Shown here one piece after another: positions 56,859 through 64,000 of a stretch of DNA of 64,000 nucleotides. The notes below the pieces were generated by a model. That model made no database searches. It was not told the origin of the DNA and saw nothing but the letters and a program-made list of their open reading frames with translations. The DNA comes from Chloroflexota bacterium (GTDB lineage: Bacteria > Chloroflexota > Anaerolineae > Anaerolineales > Anaerolineaceae), in assembly GCA_029561345.1 (NCBI GenBank), contig JAKQJC010000007.1:124001-188000 (forward strand), written 5' to 3'. Every line of letters begins with the position of its first letter. Position 1 is the first letter of the stretch. The translations under genes and the position numbers were made by a program.

Positions 56859-58207
56859 TGTTCACGCCTCATACTGAAACAGAAAAAAAGGAGATGTTGA
56901 ATGCCATTGGCGTTCAGAAGCTGGCTGACCTGTTTCAGGATGTGCCAGCAAAGTACCGCTTTCCCCATCTGAATCTGCCCGATCCTCTTACTGAGATGGA
57001 AGTGGCTGCTGAAGTGGGGCATTTTGCTTCCGCAAATGAATCAACCCGCGATCTGGTCAGCTTCCTGGGCGCTGGCGCATATCACCATTATATTCCCGCC
57101 GCCGTGGACAGCCTGCTGCGCCGTGGAGAGTTTTTTACTGCTTATACGCCTTACCAGCCGGAAATTTCTCAGGGAACCCTTCAGGCCATTTTTGAATATC
57201 AAAGCCTGATTGCAGCCCTCACTGGTATGGATGTCAGCAATGCCTCCCATTACGACGGCGCTACCGCAGCTGCCGAAGCAGTGATCATGGCTTACCACAA
57301 TTTCCGCGGGAAACGCCCACGCATGGTTCTTTCTCCCTCGCTGAATCCTCAATACCGCGCCACCCTGCGCACCTACACTCAGGGCTATAACCTGGATCTG
57401 GTGGGCGATGGCAAGGATGCCGACCTGTTTGCCGGCCCCGATGGATTGATCTCTCTCATTGATAACAATACAGCTTTGGTCATGGTGCAGTACCCTGATT
57501 TCTTCGGCCGCGTCTATGACTATACGCAGCTCGCGAAGAAGGCTCATGAAATGGGCGCCCTGGTCTGTGTCGCCATCAACCCCACCGCCCTTGGCCTTTT
57601 CAAATCTCCCGGCGAGATGGGTGCCGATATTGTGATCGGCGAAGGCCAGCCTCTTGGCATTCCCCTCTCTTTTGGCGGCCCCTATCTGGGCATTTTTGCG
57701 GTGCGTAAGGAATTTGCTCGCAAAATCTCCGGACGCCTGGTCGGCGAATCGGTGGACAGCCGCGGCAACCGCGCCTTTGTGCTCACCCTCACAGCCCGCG
57801 AACAGCACATCCGCCGCGAGAAAGCCTCCTCAAATATCTGCTCCAATCAGGGGCTCATGGCACTGGCATCCACCATCTATATGAGTTTGCTGGGCAAGCA
57901 GGGCTTCCGTCAGATGGCCGAATTATGTTACCATAAAGCCCATTATGCGGCTGAAAAACTTGCCGCTATCCCGGGTTACAGCCTGTGCTTTAACTCAATC
58001 TACTTCCACGAATTTGTCGTTTGCTGCCCTAAACCAGTAGCCGAAATCAACGAACACCTCCTGGAACACGGCATCATCGGCGGGTTTGACCTTTCTGAGG
58101 AATATCCTTCTCTGCCCAACCACATGCTGTTGGCAGTGACTGAAATGAATTCCCGCGAAGAAATCGACCTGCTCTGTGAAGTTCTGGCGGAGGTGTCTCA
58201 TGAGTGA
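56858..58207 (+). CDS. gcvPA: Glycine dehydrogenase (decarboxylating) subunit 1
   Basis: The 449-residue product is the N-terminal half of the split P protein, which forms an alpha2beta2 enzyme with GcvPB. Motifs include GAYHHYIPAAVDSLLRRGEF, TPYQPEISQGTLQAIFEYQ and NASHYDGATAAAEA. The start shares one base with the gcvH stop (TAATG), and the end overlaps gcvPB by 8 bases. Confidence 0.97.
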   Translation: MFTPHTETEKKEMLNAIGVQKLADLFQDVPAKYRFPHLNLPDPLTEMEVAAEVGHFASANESTRDLVSFLGAGAYHHYIPAAVDSLLRRGEFFTAYTPYQPEISQGTLQAIFEYQSLIAALTGMDVSNASHYDGATAAAEAVIMAYHNFRGKRPRMVLSPSLNPQYRATLRTYTQGYNLDLVGDGKDADLFAGPDGLISLIDNNTALVMVQYPDFFGRVYDYTQLAKKAHEMGALVCVAINPTALGLFKSPGEMGADIVIGEGQPLGIPLSFGGPYLGIFAVRKEFARKISGRLVGESVDSRGNRAFVLTLTAREQHIRREKASSNICSNQGLMALASTIYMSLLGKQGFRQMAELCYHKAHYAAEKLAAIPGYSLCFNSIYFHEFVVCCPKPVAEINEHLLEHGIIGGFDLSEEYPSLPNHMLLAVTEMNSREEIDLLCEVLAEVSHE

Positions 58208-59672
58208 AAAAACTATCTTTGAACTGTCGTCCCCGGGCCGACAGGGCGTACGCTTCCCGGCGCCTGATGTGACCCCCGCTGAACTGCCCGATGAAAGCCT
58301 CATCCGCGCAGATCTCCCCCTGCCAGAACTGGCCGAAGTGGATGTGATTCGCCATTTCACCGCTCTTTCTAAATTGAATTACTGCGTGGATAGCGGTCTG
58401 TATCCTCTGGGTTCCTGCACCATGAAATATAACCCCCGGATCAATGAGGATATGGCTCGCCTGCCTGGCTTTGCTTTCACTCACCCACTCCAACCCATCG
58501 AAACAATCCAGGGCAGCCTGGCGCTGATGTTCCAAATGCAGGAATGGCTGAAAGAAATCAGCGGGTTTGAAGGCGTGACTCTTGAACCGGCTGCTGGCGC
58601 TCAGGGCGAGCTGGTCGGTGTACTGATCATCCGCGCCTATCACCAATCTCGCGGCGACACCAAACGCACCAAAATCCTCATTCCCGATTCGGCCCACGGC
58701 ACCAATCCCGCCACCTCAGCCATGAGCGGTTTTGAGGTGCTTCCAGTTCCTTCAGATGCCCGCGGCAATGTTGATCTGGAAGCTCTTAAGGCTGTCTGTG
58801 ATGATACCCTGGCCGGCCTCATGCTCACCAACCCGAATACCCTTGGCCTCTTTGATGAACATGTTCTTGAACTCATTGATATCGTTCACAAAGCCGGCGG
58901 TCTCGTCTATGGGGATGGCGCCAACCTGAATGCCATCATGGGCGTGGTTCGTCCTGGCGACCTGGGTATCGATGTCATGCATTTCAACCTGCATAAGACC
59001 TTCTCCACCCCGCATGGCGGCGGTGGTCCAGGCTCAGGCCCGGTTGGGGTGGCCAAACACCTGGTGGATTTCCTGCCCGATCCTGTGGTCGGGATCATCG
59101 AGGATGCCACCGAAGAAATGCCGCCGCTGTATGGTTTTGTCACCCCGGCAAAAACCATCGGCCGCATCAAATCCTTTGCTGGCCACTTTGGCGTCATCGT
59201 TCGCGCTTACACCTACGTTTTGATGCATGGTGCTGAAGGCCTGCGCGATATTTCAGAAATGGCTGTTTTGAATGCCAATTACCTGCTTTCAAAAATCCGC
59301 CATGCCTACACCCTGCCTTATAACCGCACCTGCATGCATGAATTTGTTCTTGAAGGCGTCTGGCCTGACGTGGCCGATGTCCATGCTCTTGATATCGCCA
59401 AACGGCTGATGGATTACGATTATCACCCCCCGACCAATTACTTCCCCCTCATTGTCCATGAGGCGTTGATGATCGAACCCACCGAAACCGAAAGCAAGCA
59501 AACCCTCGATGCCTTTGCGGAAACGCTCTTAAAAATTGCCGAGGAAGCCCACACCACACCCGAGCTTCTAAAGGAAGCCCCGCACAAAACCCCCATTGGC
59601 CGCGTGGATGAAGTCCGCGCAGCCCGTGACCTGGTTCTCTGCTGCTGGATTCCTGAAGAACCGGTGAAATAA
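58200..59672 (+). CDS. gcvPB: Glycine dehydrogenase (decarboxylating) subunit 2
   Basis: The 490-residue PLP-binding half of glycine decarboxylase. It has YPLGSCTMKYNPRINED, the Gly-rich ALMLTNPNTLGLF-type region (LMLTNPNTLGLFDEHV), DGANLNAIMG and the Schiff-base Lys266 in LHKTFSTPHGGGGPGSGP. ATG 58200 is preceded by GGAGG and overlaps gcvPA. The T protein (gcvT) and lipoamide dehydrogenase are not in the window. A strong terminator ends the operon. Confidence 0.97.
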   Translation: MSEKTIFELSSPGRQGVRFPAPDVTPAELPDESLIRADLPLPELAEVDVIRHFTALSKLNYCVDSGLYPLGSCTMKYNPRINEDMARLPGFAFTHPLQPIETIQGSLALMFQMQEWLKEISGFEGVTLEPAAGAQGELVGVLIIRAYHQSRGDTKRTKILIPDSAHGTNPATSAMSGFEVLPVPSDARGNVDLEALKAVCDDTLAGLMLTNPNTLGLFDEHVLELIDIVHKAGGLVYGDGANLNAIMGVVRPGDLGIDVMHFNLHKTFSTPHGGGGPGSGPVGVAKHLVDFLPDPVVGIIEDATEEMPPLYGFVTPAKTIGRIKSFAGHFGVIVRAYTYVLMHGAEGLRDISEMAVLNANYLLSKIRHAYTLPYNRTCMHEFVLEGVWPDVADVHALDIAKRLMDYDYHPPTNYFPLIVHEALMIEPTETESKQTLDAFAETLLKIAEEAHTTPELLKEAPHKTPIGRVDEVRAARDLVLCCWIPEEPVK

Positions 59673-59685
59673 CCCCCCCAAAAAA

Positions 59686-59724
59686 ACAAGCCCTCTGGAG
59701 AACCCCTCCGGAGGGCTTGTTTTT
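59686..59724. terminator. Bidirectional terminator after gcvPB
   Basis: 15-bp stem with one T-G pair, ACAAGCCCTCTGGAG (59686-59700) with CTCCGGAGGGCTTGT (59706-59720), loop AACCC, then TTTT; preceded by A-rich sequence for the convergent xth gene. Confidence 0.92.
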
Positions 59725-59736
59725 ATGATATTGTTC

Positions 59737-60504
59737 TCAATCTTCCAAAATCAGGCTCACCGGACAGTGGTCTGACCCCTTAACATCAGCATGAATCTCA
59801 ACATCTTTGACAGATTCCATCAAGCTCTTCGAAACCAAAAAATAATCCAGCCGCCAGCCCACATTCCGTTCACGCGCTCTCATACGGTAAGTCCACCAGG
59901 TATAGGCTTTTTCACGGGTCGGGTAAAGTTCTCTGAAAGCATCTACAAATTGATGTTGGAGATAGGTGTCCACCCAGGCCCGTTCCTCCGGTAAGAAGCC
60001 AGATGTTTTTGAATTTTCCTTCGGGTTGGCCAGGTCAATCTCATTATGAGCGGTATTAAAATCGCCCATGATGATGATCTGCCCGCCAGCGGCATGAATT
60101 TCATCACACTGACGCAGCAGCGCCGCATAGAACTCTAGCTTGTAATCCACCCGTTCCTGACCGCGCTGCCCGTTGGGAAAGTAGATATTATACAGAACAA
60201 ATTTTGGGGTTTGAACCCGGATCACCCGGCCTTCCATATCAAAACGCTCTTCTCCAAGGCCTGTGCTCACCGTCCATTCAGGATTCTTGCGGAACAATGC
60301 CACCCCGCTGTAACCCGCCTGCTGCGCCGGATGCCAGGTAATATGATAATTCTCATGGCTTTTTTGCTCCGGAGTCAGTTGCTCAGGCTTGACTTTGATC
60401 TCCTGCAAACCCAGAATATCCGCCTGATGCTGCTGAACCCAGGCAGAAAAACCTTTTTCATAAGCAGCACGATAACCGTTGACATTCCATGTTGTAATTT
60501 TCAT
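59737..60504 (-). CDS. xth: Exodeoxyribonuclease III / AP endonuclease
   Basis: 255 residues, typical for ExoIII/ExoA. Motifs: TTWNVNGYRAAYEKG, LGLQEIK (metal Glu), YNIYFPNGQ, IIMGDFNTAHNEIDL, WRLDYFLVS and the catalytic SDHCPVSL at the C-terminus. It cuts abasic sites in base-excision repair. It is transcribed alone, divergent from the receiver gene at 60563 with 58 bases between starts, and GGAAAAG precedes the ATG. Confidence 0.97.
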   Translation of the reverse strand: MKITTWNVNGYRAAYEKGFSAWVQQHQADILGLQEIKVKPEQLTPEQKSHENYHITWHPAQQAGYSGVALFRKNPEWTVSTGLGEERFDMEGRVIRVQTPKFVLYNIYFPNGQRGQERVDYKLEFYAALLRQCDEIHAAGGQIIIMGDFNTAHNEIDLANPKENSKTSGFLPEERAWVDTYLQHQFVDAFRELYPTREKAYTWWTYRMRARERNVGWRLDYFLVSKSLMESVKDVEIHADVKGSDHCPVSLILED

Positions 60505-60514
60505 ATCTTTTCCG

Positions 60515-60542
60515 TTGCGTTATTTTCAGCCTGTGGTAAACT
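60515..60542 (+). promoter_or_regulatory. Candidate promoter of the receiver-DUF192-LysM operon
   Basis: TTGCGT (60515-60520), 16-base spacer, TGG then TAAACT (60537-60542), an extended -10 similar to those of lon and mtnA. Confidence 0.5.
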
Positions 60543-60562
60543 TATGGAATAAGGATACCATA

Positions 60563-61009
60563 ATGGACGAAAAATACAAGGCTGATATCATTTATATTGA
60601 AGACGATCATGAACTCATTGATCTGGTTTCATTAATTTTGAAACAGCAGGGGTATCAAGTCCGCGGTGCTGGCGGCGGTCAGGAAGGAATCAAACTCATT
60701 CTTGAAAGCCAACCCAAGCCCGATCTCATTCTTCTCGATCTGATGATGCCAGGAATGGATGGATGGGAAACTTTCCACTTCCTCAAAAACCGCCCTGATA
60801 CAGCCCATATCCCTGTCATCATCATCACAGCCAAATCTCAACCCATCGACAGAGTCCTGGGCCTCCAGGTCGCTAAAGTGGATGATTACATCAGCAAACC
60901 TTTCCACCCTCAGGAATTGGTCGAAAGCATCAACCGGGTTTTGTCCAAGCCCTCTGAAACGGAAAGCGAAAGCGCGATTTCTGTGGAACCAGGCGAAACC
61001 CCCGCATAA
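60563..61009 (+). CDS. Single-domain response regulator
   Basis: 148 residues: receiver domain with IYIEDDHELI, phosphoacceptor Asp in LLDLMMPGMDG (about 58), TAKS and SKPFHP, followed by an acidic tail of about 25 residues without a fold. No cognate kinase nearby. AAGGAT lies nine bases before the ATG. It is followed 8 bases later by the DUF192 gene, so it may be coordinated with cell-wall genes downstream. Confidence 0.9.
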   Translation: MDEKYKADIIYIEDDHELIDLVSLILKQQGYQVRGAGGGQEGIKLILESQPKPDLILLDLMMPGMDGWETFHFLKNRPDTAHIPVIIITAKSQPIDRVLGLQVAKVDDYISKPFHPQELVESINRVLSKPSETESESAISVEPGETPA

Positions 61010-61017
61010 AACTTACC

Positions 61018-61386
61018 ATGCCTATTGTTTCAATTCAAAATATCACCCAACCGCTGCCCGAACCCATCCGGGCGGAATATTGCAATACTTTTTTTGGCCG
61101 CCTGCGCGGCCGCATGTTCACCCGTCCCATCGAACCCTTCCGCGGATTGTTGATGGTGCAGCACCATGATGACCGCCTGGAAGCATCCATCCACATGTTT
61201 TTTGTCAACTATGACCTGGGGGTGATCTGGTTGAACGACCGCCTTGAGGTTGTGGATACGGTTGTCGCCTGTGCATGGCGGCCCTTTTATGCCCCCTGCA
61301 GCCCGGCCCGCTATGTGCTTGAAACCCACCCGCAGCATCTGCCTGCCTTTAAAAAAGGTCAAAAAGTGAGCTTGACGCATGTCTAA
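61018..61386 (+). CDS. DUF192 family protein
   Basis: A 122-residue protein matching DUF192: FGRLRGRMFTRPI, the central HMFFVNYDLGVIWLNDRLEV, and ARYVLETHPQHL near the C-terminus. No signal peptide is seen, unlike many secreted DUF192 proteins. Function of the family is unknown. It lies between a receiver gene and a LysM/M23 gene that overlaps it by 8 bases. Confidence 0.85.
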   Translation: MPIVSIQNITQPLPEPIRAEYCNTFFGRLRGRMFTRPIEPFRGLLMVQHHDDRLEASIHMFFVNYDLGVIWLNDRLEVVDTVVACAWRPFYAPCSPARYVLETHPQHLPAFKKGQKVSLTHV

Positions 61387-62764
61387 ACGGATTTTATTGG
61401 TTTTATTGATCCTCTTCTTGTGCCTTCCGACCAAACCGGTTCTGGCGCAGGGTGAACAGCCTCCAAAACCGGTTTATGTCGTTCAATCTGGGGATACGCT
61501 CACCAGCATTGCTCTGCAGTTTGGTGTTAACCCCACCGATATTCTCAATGCAAACAATCTCCCGGATGGCAACCAGCTGTATATTGGTCAAAATCTTTTC
61601 ATTCCAGGGCTGGAAGGGGTCAGCGGAATTCTTGATACAATGCCTGTGGCCTTTGGCGAAACGCTCTGGAGTATCAGTCAAAAATATAAAACCCCTGTTG
61701 AAATCCTCCAAAAACTGAACCACATCACTGTTCCCTCTGAATTATTTGCCGGATACAGCCTGGTCATTCCTCTGACTGAAACCGAACCTCAAACTCAGTT
61801 TTCTCAGCTTGCTTTGGGCCAAACCAACCTCGAAATGTCTGCCGCGCTGGGCCTGAACCCCTGGCTTCTTGCGCTCGAAAATGATCAGAGCTCGCCAGCA
61901 TTGACCCTTCCGGGAAGCAACCTCTACCATCTATTCACCCCCGAAGCAACACAAACCACCGCCATTTCTCCGGAGATCGAATCCATTTCCATTTCACCCC
62001 TGCCCGTCATTCAAGGCAATACGGTTGTCCTGCGCATTAAAACAAAATCGCCTGTTCATTTTGAAGGCACATTTGTTGACCATAAGCTGGCCTTCATCCC
62101 CATGGAAAACAATGAGGTTGCTGCCTTGCAAGGCATTTATGCCATGAAAGACCCCGGTCTTTATCCGCTTCAAATCAAGGGTACCCTGGAGAATGGCGCC
62201 GTTATTGAGTTCCAGCAAATGATTCGCATCAAGACCGGCGTTTTTCCACAGGATCCTCCCCTGATTGTCCCCCCCGAAACAATGGACCCCGCCATCACCC
62301 AACCGGAAAACGAACTGGTTGACAATATTGTCTCCACCATCACCGAAACCAAATATTGGGATGGAACCTTTGTTGCCCCGGTTGACGACCCCTGCATTCG
62401 TTCATGGTACGGCGACCGCCGATCTTACAATGGCAGCGACTACATCTATTTCCACACCGGCCTCGATTACGGCGTCTGTAAAAACCTCAATATCTACGCT
62501 GTGGCGCCTGGTGTTGTCGTTTATACCGGTTCACTCACTGTGCGCGGAAATATGACGGTCATTGATCACGGCTGGGGTGTATATACAGCCTACCTCCACC
62601 AATCTGAGATCAAAGTGTCTGTTGGCGAAAATGTGGAGGCCGGTCAACTGATTGGATTGATTGGCGGCACCGGCCGGGTCAATGGTCCACATTTGCACCT
62701 GGATGTCTGGGTGAATGGTATTCAGGTAGATCCTGAAGACTGGCTGGCCCGATCATACCCATAA
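61379..62764 (+). CDS. LysM and M23 domain secreted peptidase
   Basis: A 461-residue protein with signal peptide (cleavage after PVLAQ-region, about residue 24), LysM 1 (YVVQSGDTLTSIALQFGV, about 33-77), LysM 2 (AFGETLWSISQKYKTPVEIL, about 88-133), a weaker third LysM-like stretch (about 140-190), a beta-rich middle and a C-terminal M23 domain. Zinc ligands His359 and Asp363 (HTGLD) and the HLH at 438-440 are kept. LysM modules hold it on peptidoglycan, and M23 would cut cross-bridges. Confidence 0.93.
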   Translation: MSKRILLVLLILFLCLPTKPVLAQGEQPPKPVYVVQSGDTLTSIALQFGVNPTDILNANNLPDGNQLYIGQNLFIPGLEGVSGILDTMPVAFGETLWSISQKYKTPVEILQKLNHITVPSELFAGYSLVIPLTETEPQTQFSQLALGQTNLEMSAALGLNPWLLALENDQSSPALTLPGSNLYHLFTPEATQTTAISPEIESISISPLPVIQGNTVVLRIKTKSPVHFEGTFVDHKLAFIPMENNEVAALQGIYAMKDPGLYPLQIKGTLENGAVIEFQQMIRIKTGVFPQDPPLIVPPETMDPAITQPENELVDNIVSTITETKYWDGTFVAPVDDPCIRSWYGDRRSYNGSDYIYFHTGLDYGVCKNLNIYAVAPGVVVYTGSLTVRGNMTVIDHGWGVYTAYLHQSEIKVSVGENVEAGQLIGLIGGTGRVNGPHLHLDVWVNGIQVDPEDWLARSYP

Positions 62765-62769
62765 AAAAG

Positions 62770-62794
62770 AAGAGCCACTATCAAGTGGCTCTTT
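62770..62794. terminator. Terminator shared by LysM/M23 gene and tRNA-Leu
   Basis: AAGAGCCACT (62770-62779), loop ATCA, AGTGGCTCTT (62784-62793). On the minus strand it is followed by a T6 run, a strong end for the tRNA-Leu transcript; the plus-strand U-tract is short. Confidence 0.85.
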
Positions 62795-62800
62795 AGGGAG

Positions 62801-62882
62801 TGCGCTGGGCGGGAGTTGAACCCGCACGCCTTTCGGCACATGGCCCTCAACCATGCCTGTCTGCCAATTCCAGCACCAGCGC
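62801..62882 (-). tRNA. tRNA-Leu(GAG)
   Basis: An 82-base class II tRNA: acceptor GCGCTGG with CCAGCGC, anticodon stem CATGG/CCATG with loop TTGAGGG (anticodon GAG), a long variable arm (TGCCGAAAGGCG), T-arm GCGGGTTCAACTCCCGC. CCA is not encoded. Confidence 0.95.
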
Positions 62883-62894
62883 AACAACTCCGCA

Positions 62895-62922
62895 ATTATA
62901 ACCGGGTCTTCCGGATTGTCAA
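62895..62922 (-). promoter_or_regulatory. Consensus promoter of tRNA-Leu
   Basis: Minus strand TTGACA (complement of 62917-62922), 16-base spacer, TATAAT (complement of 62895-62900); start about 6 bases before the tRNA. Confidence 0.88.
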
Positions 62923-62952
62923 GATTATCAGCTAAACTTATCAGGAGAAAAG

Positions 62953-63960
62953 ATGGCCATTATTTTGGATGCGATGGGCAGCGACAAACGCCCCAACCCG
63001 GAATTGCAGGCTGCCGTGGATGCCGCCCGCCTTTATGGAGAAGAAATCATTCTTGTCGGCAATGAAGCGGTGCTTAAACCGCAGCTGGATGCGCTTAACA
63101 CCGAAAAATTTCCCGTGTCCATTGTCCATGCCCCGGAAAGCATTGATATGACGGATCACATCGAGGATGTGCGCAAAAAGAAACAAAATACCATGCGCGT
63201 GGGCCTCGAATTGCTGCAATCGGGCCGCGCCTCCGCCTTTGTCACAGCTGGCAACACCGGCATGACCATGTATCATGCCAAGAAAATTCTCGACGATATC
63301 CCCGGCGTGATTCGCCCCGCCTTGACCGCCCTCTTCCCGGTCAAAAATGGACATTGCGTGGTGCTGGATATTGGCGCAAATGCCGAATGCCGGCCTGAAT
63401 TTCTGCTTCAGTTCGCCCTGATGGGCAGCATCTACGCTGAAAAAATGCTGGGAAAGAAAAATCCGCGGGTCGGCCTTCTCTCAAACGGCGAAGAAGCTGG
63501 CAAGGGAAACGAACTGGTTAAGGCCACTTACCCGCTCCTCTCGAACAGCGGCCTGAATTTTATCGGCAACGTGGAAGGGAAAGAGCTGTTCGGCGGTGAG
63601 GCCGATGTGGTTGTAACCGACGGGTTTACCGGAAATGTGCTTCTTAAGACCAGTGAAGCCGTATCTCGGCTGCTCATTGACACAATCAAAGAGGGCCTGA
63701 TGTCCTCCCTCACCACGAAACTGGGGGCGGCTCTGGCAAAACCCGCCTTCACCAGGGTCAAGAAAATGATGGATCCTTCTGAGGTGGGTGCCGCTCCTTT
63801 GCTGGGCGTCAATGGATTGGTGTTTGTGGGGCACGGCCGTTCTGATGCCAAAGCTCTCACCAGCGCCATCCGTGTGGCTCGTCAGGCCGTTGAAGCTGAC
63901 CTGTTGACCGCACTTCATAAGACCATTCAAGACCGCATTTCAATGTTTGAAGGAAAATAA
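62953..63960 (+). CDS. plsX: Phosphate acyltransferase PlsX
   Basis: PlsX converts acyl-ACP and phosphate to acyl-phosphate, the first step of phospholipid synthesis by the PlsX/PlsY route. The 335-residue protein has IILDAMGSDKRPNPEL, SAFVTAGNTGMTMYHA, GRNPRVGLL-type NPRVGLLSNGEEAGKG and VVTDGFTGNVLLKTSE. AGGAG precedes the ATG. It is divergent from tRNA-Leu, and no separate promoter was recognised. Confidence 0.96.
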   Translation: MAIILDAMGSDKRPNPELQAAVDAARLYGEEIILVGNEAVLKPQLDALNTEKFPVSIVHAPESIDMTDHIEDVRKKKQNTMRVGLELLQSGRASAFVTAGNTGMTMYHAKKILDDIPGVIRPALTALFPVKNGHCVVLDIGANAECRPEFLLQFALMGSIYAEKMLGKKNPRVGLLSNGEEAGKGNELVKATYPLLSNSGLNFIGNVEGKELFGGEADVVVTDGFTGNVLLKTSEAVSRLLIDTIKEGLMSSLTTKLGAALAKPAFTRVKKMMDPSEVGAAPLLGVNGLVFVGHGRSDAKALTSAIRVARQAVEADLLTALHKTIQDRISMFEGK

Positions 63961-63966
63961 GTCAAG

Positions 63967-64000
63967 ATGAAAATCGTCACCAACCAAAAACTCATTACCC
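63967..64000 (+). CDS. Start of an unidentified gene (truncated by window end)
   Basis: An ATG six bases after plsX opens a frame of eleven codons (MKIVTNQKLIT) to the window end. The spacing and the charged start fit a cotranscribed gene, but the ribosome site is weak and the product cannot be named. Confidence 0.4.
   Translation, partial: MKIVTNQKLIT

Overview
The window looks like a chromosomal segment of a member of Chloroflexota, most likely class Anaerolineae. This is inferred from gene content and style, not from a marker search. The signs are many secreted proteins and lipoproteins with Pro/Thr-rich linkers, an NBR1-type Ig-like lipoprotein, a very large cadherin/Ig-repeat surface protein with a hydrophobic FLPF-type C-terminus, monoderm-style lipoprotein signals, and split glycine decarboxylase genes (gcvPA/gcvPB). 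Base composition is about 50 percent GC in the stretches I counted. No insertion sequence, phage, CRISPR array or rRNA was seen.

Layout. Bases 1-8.2 kb hold the 3' part of an ABC-transporter solute-binding protein, then a tightly overlapping six-gene peptidoglycan-recycling operon: lipoprotein NagZ, a tandem-GNAT acetyltransferase, a beta-lactamase-fold hydrolase, AnmK, MurQ and a BadF-type amino-sugar kinase. At 8.3-11.1 kb is a hybrid histidine kinase with a decayed receiver and a decayed HPt domain. At 11.2-24.4 kb, on the minus strand, is one 4419-residue secreted protein: a beta-helix followed by cadherin/Ig repeats, including twelve tandem repeats of about 96 residues, a few of which have strikingly GC-rich DNA. 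At 24.7-27.1 kb are two uncharacterised genes and a zinc-ribbon membrane protein, followed by tRNA-Arg(UCU).

At 27.4-37.5 kb are lon, a lone receiver, a PHP/Schlafen-type fusion, moaB, a TolB-like membrane-anchored protein, an M23 lipoprotein, recA and an NBR1-like lipoprotein. At 37.6-40.9 kb (minus) is a SAM-salvage operon (mtnA, a PfkB kinase, ahcY). At 41.3-46.6 kb are a TPR/lytic transglycosylase lipoprotein, a pyruvate-kinase-like barrel overlapping a divergent tRNA-guanine transglycosylase, and an unknown gene. At 46.6-48.4 kb (minus) are a Crp/Fnr regulator and an MBL-fold hydrolase. At 48.6-53.8 kb are an MFS exporter, an MrfA-type helicase carrying an inserted HNH nuclease domain, and MrfB. 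At 53.8-56.2 kb (minus) is a P-type ATPase. At 56.4-59.7 kb is gcvH-gcvPA-gcvPB. The end holds exonuclease III, a receiver protein, a DUF192 protein, a LysM/M23 peptidase, tRNA-Leu(GAG), plsX and the first codons of another gene.

How they work together. The cell-wall genes form a theme: lytic transglycosylase and M23 enzymes release fragments, and NagZ, the hydrolase, AnmK, MurQ and the kinase return the sugars to metabolism. A second theme is DNA repair (RecA, MrfA-HNH/MrfB, ExoIII). The most unusual items are the HNH insertion in MrfA next to an efflux pump, the PK-like/TGT-like gene pair, the GC-rich patch inside the giant repeat protein, and the unknown two-gene unit at 24.7-26.8 kb.
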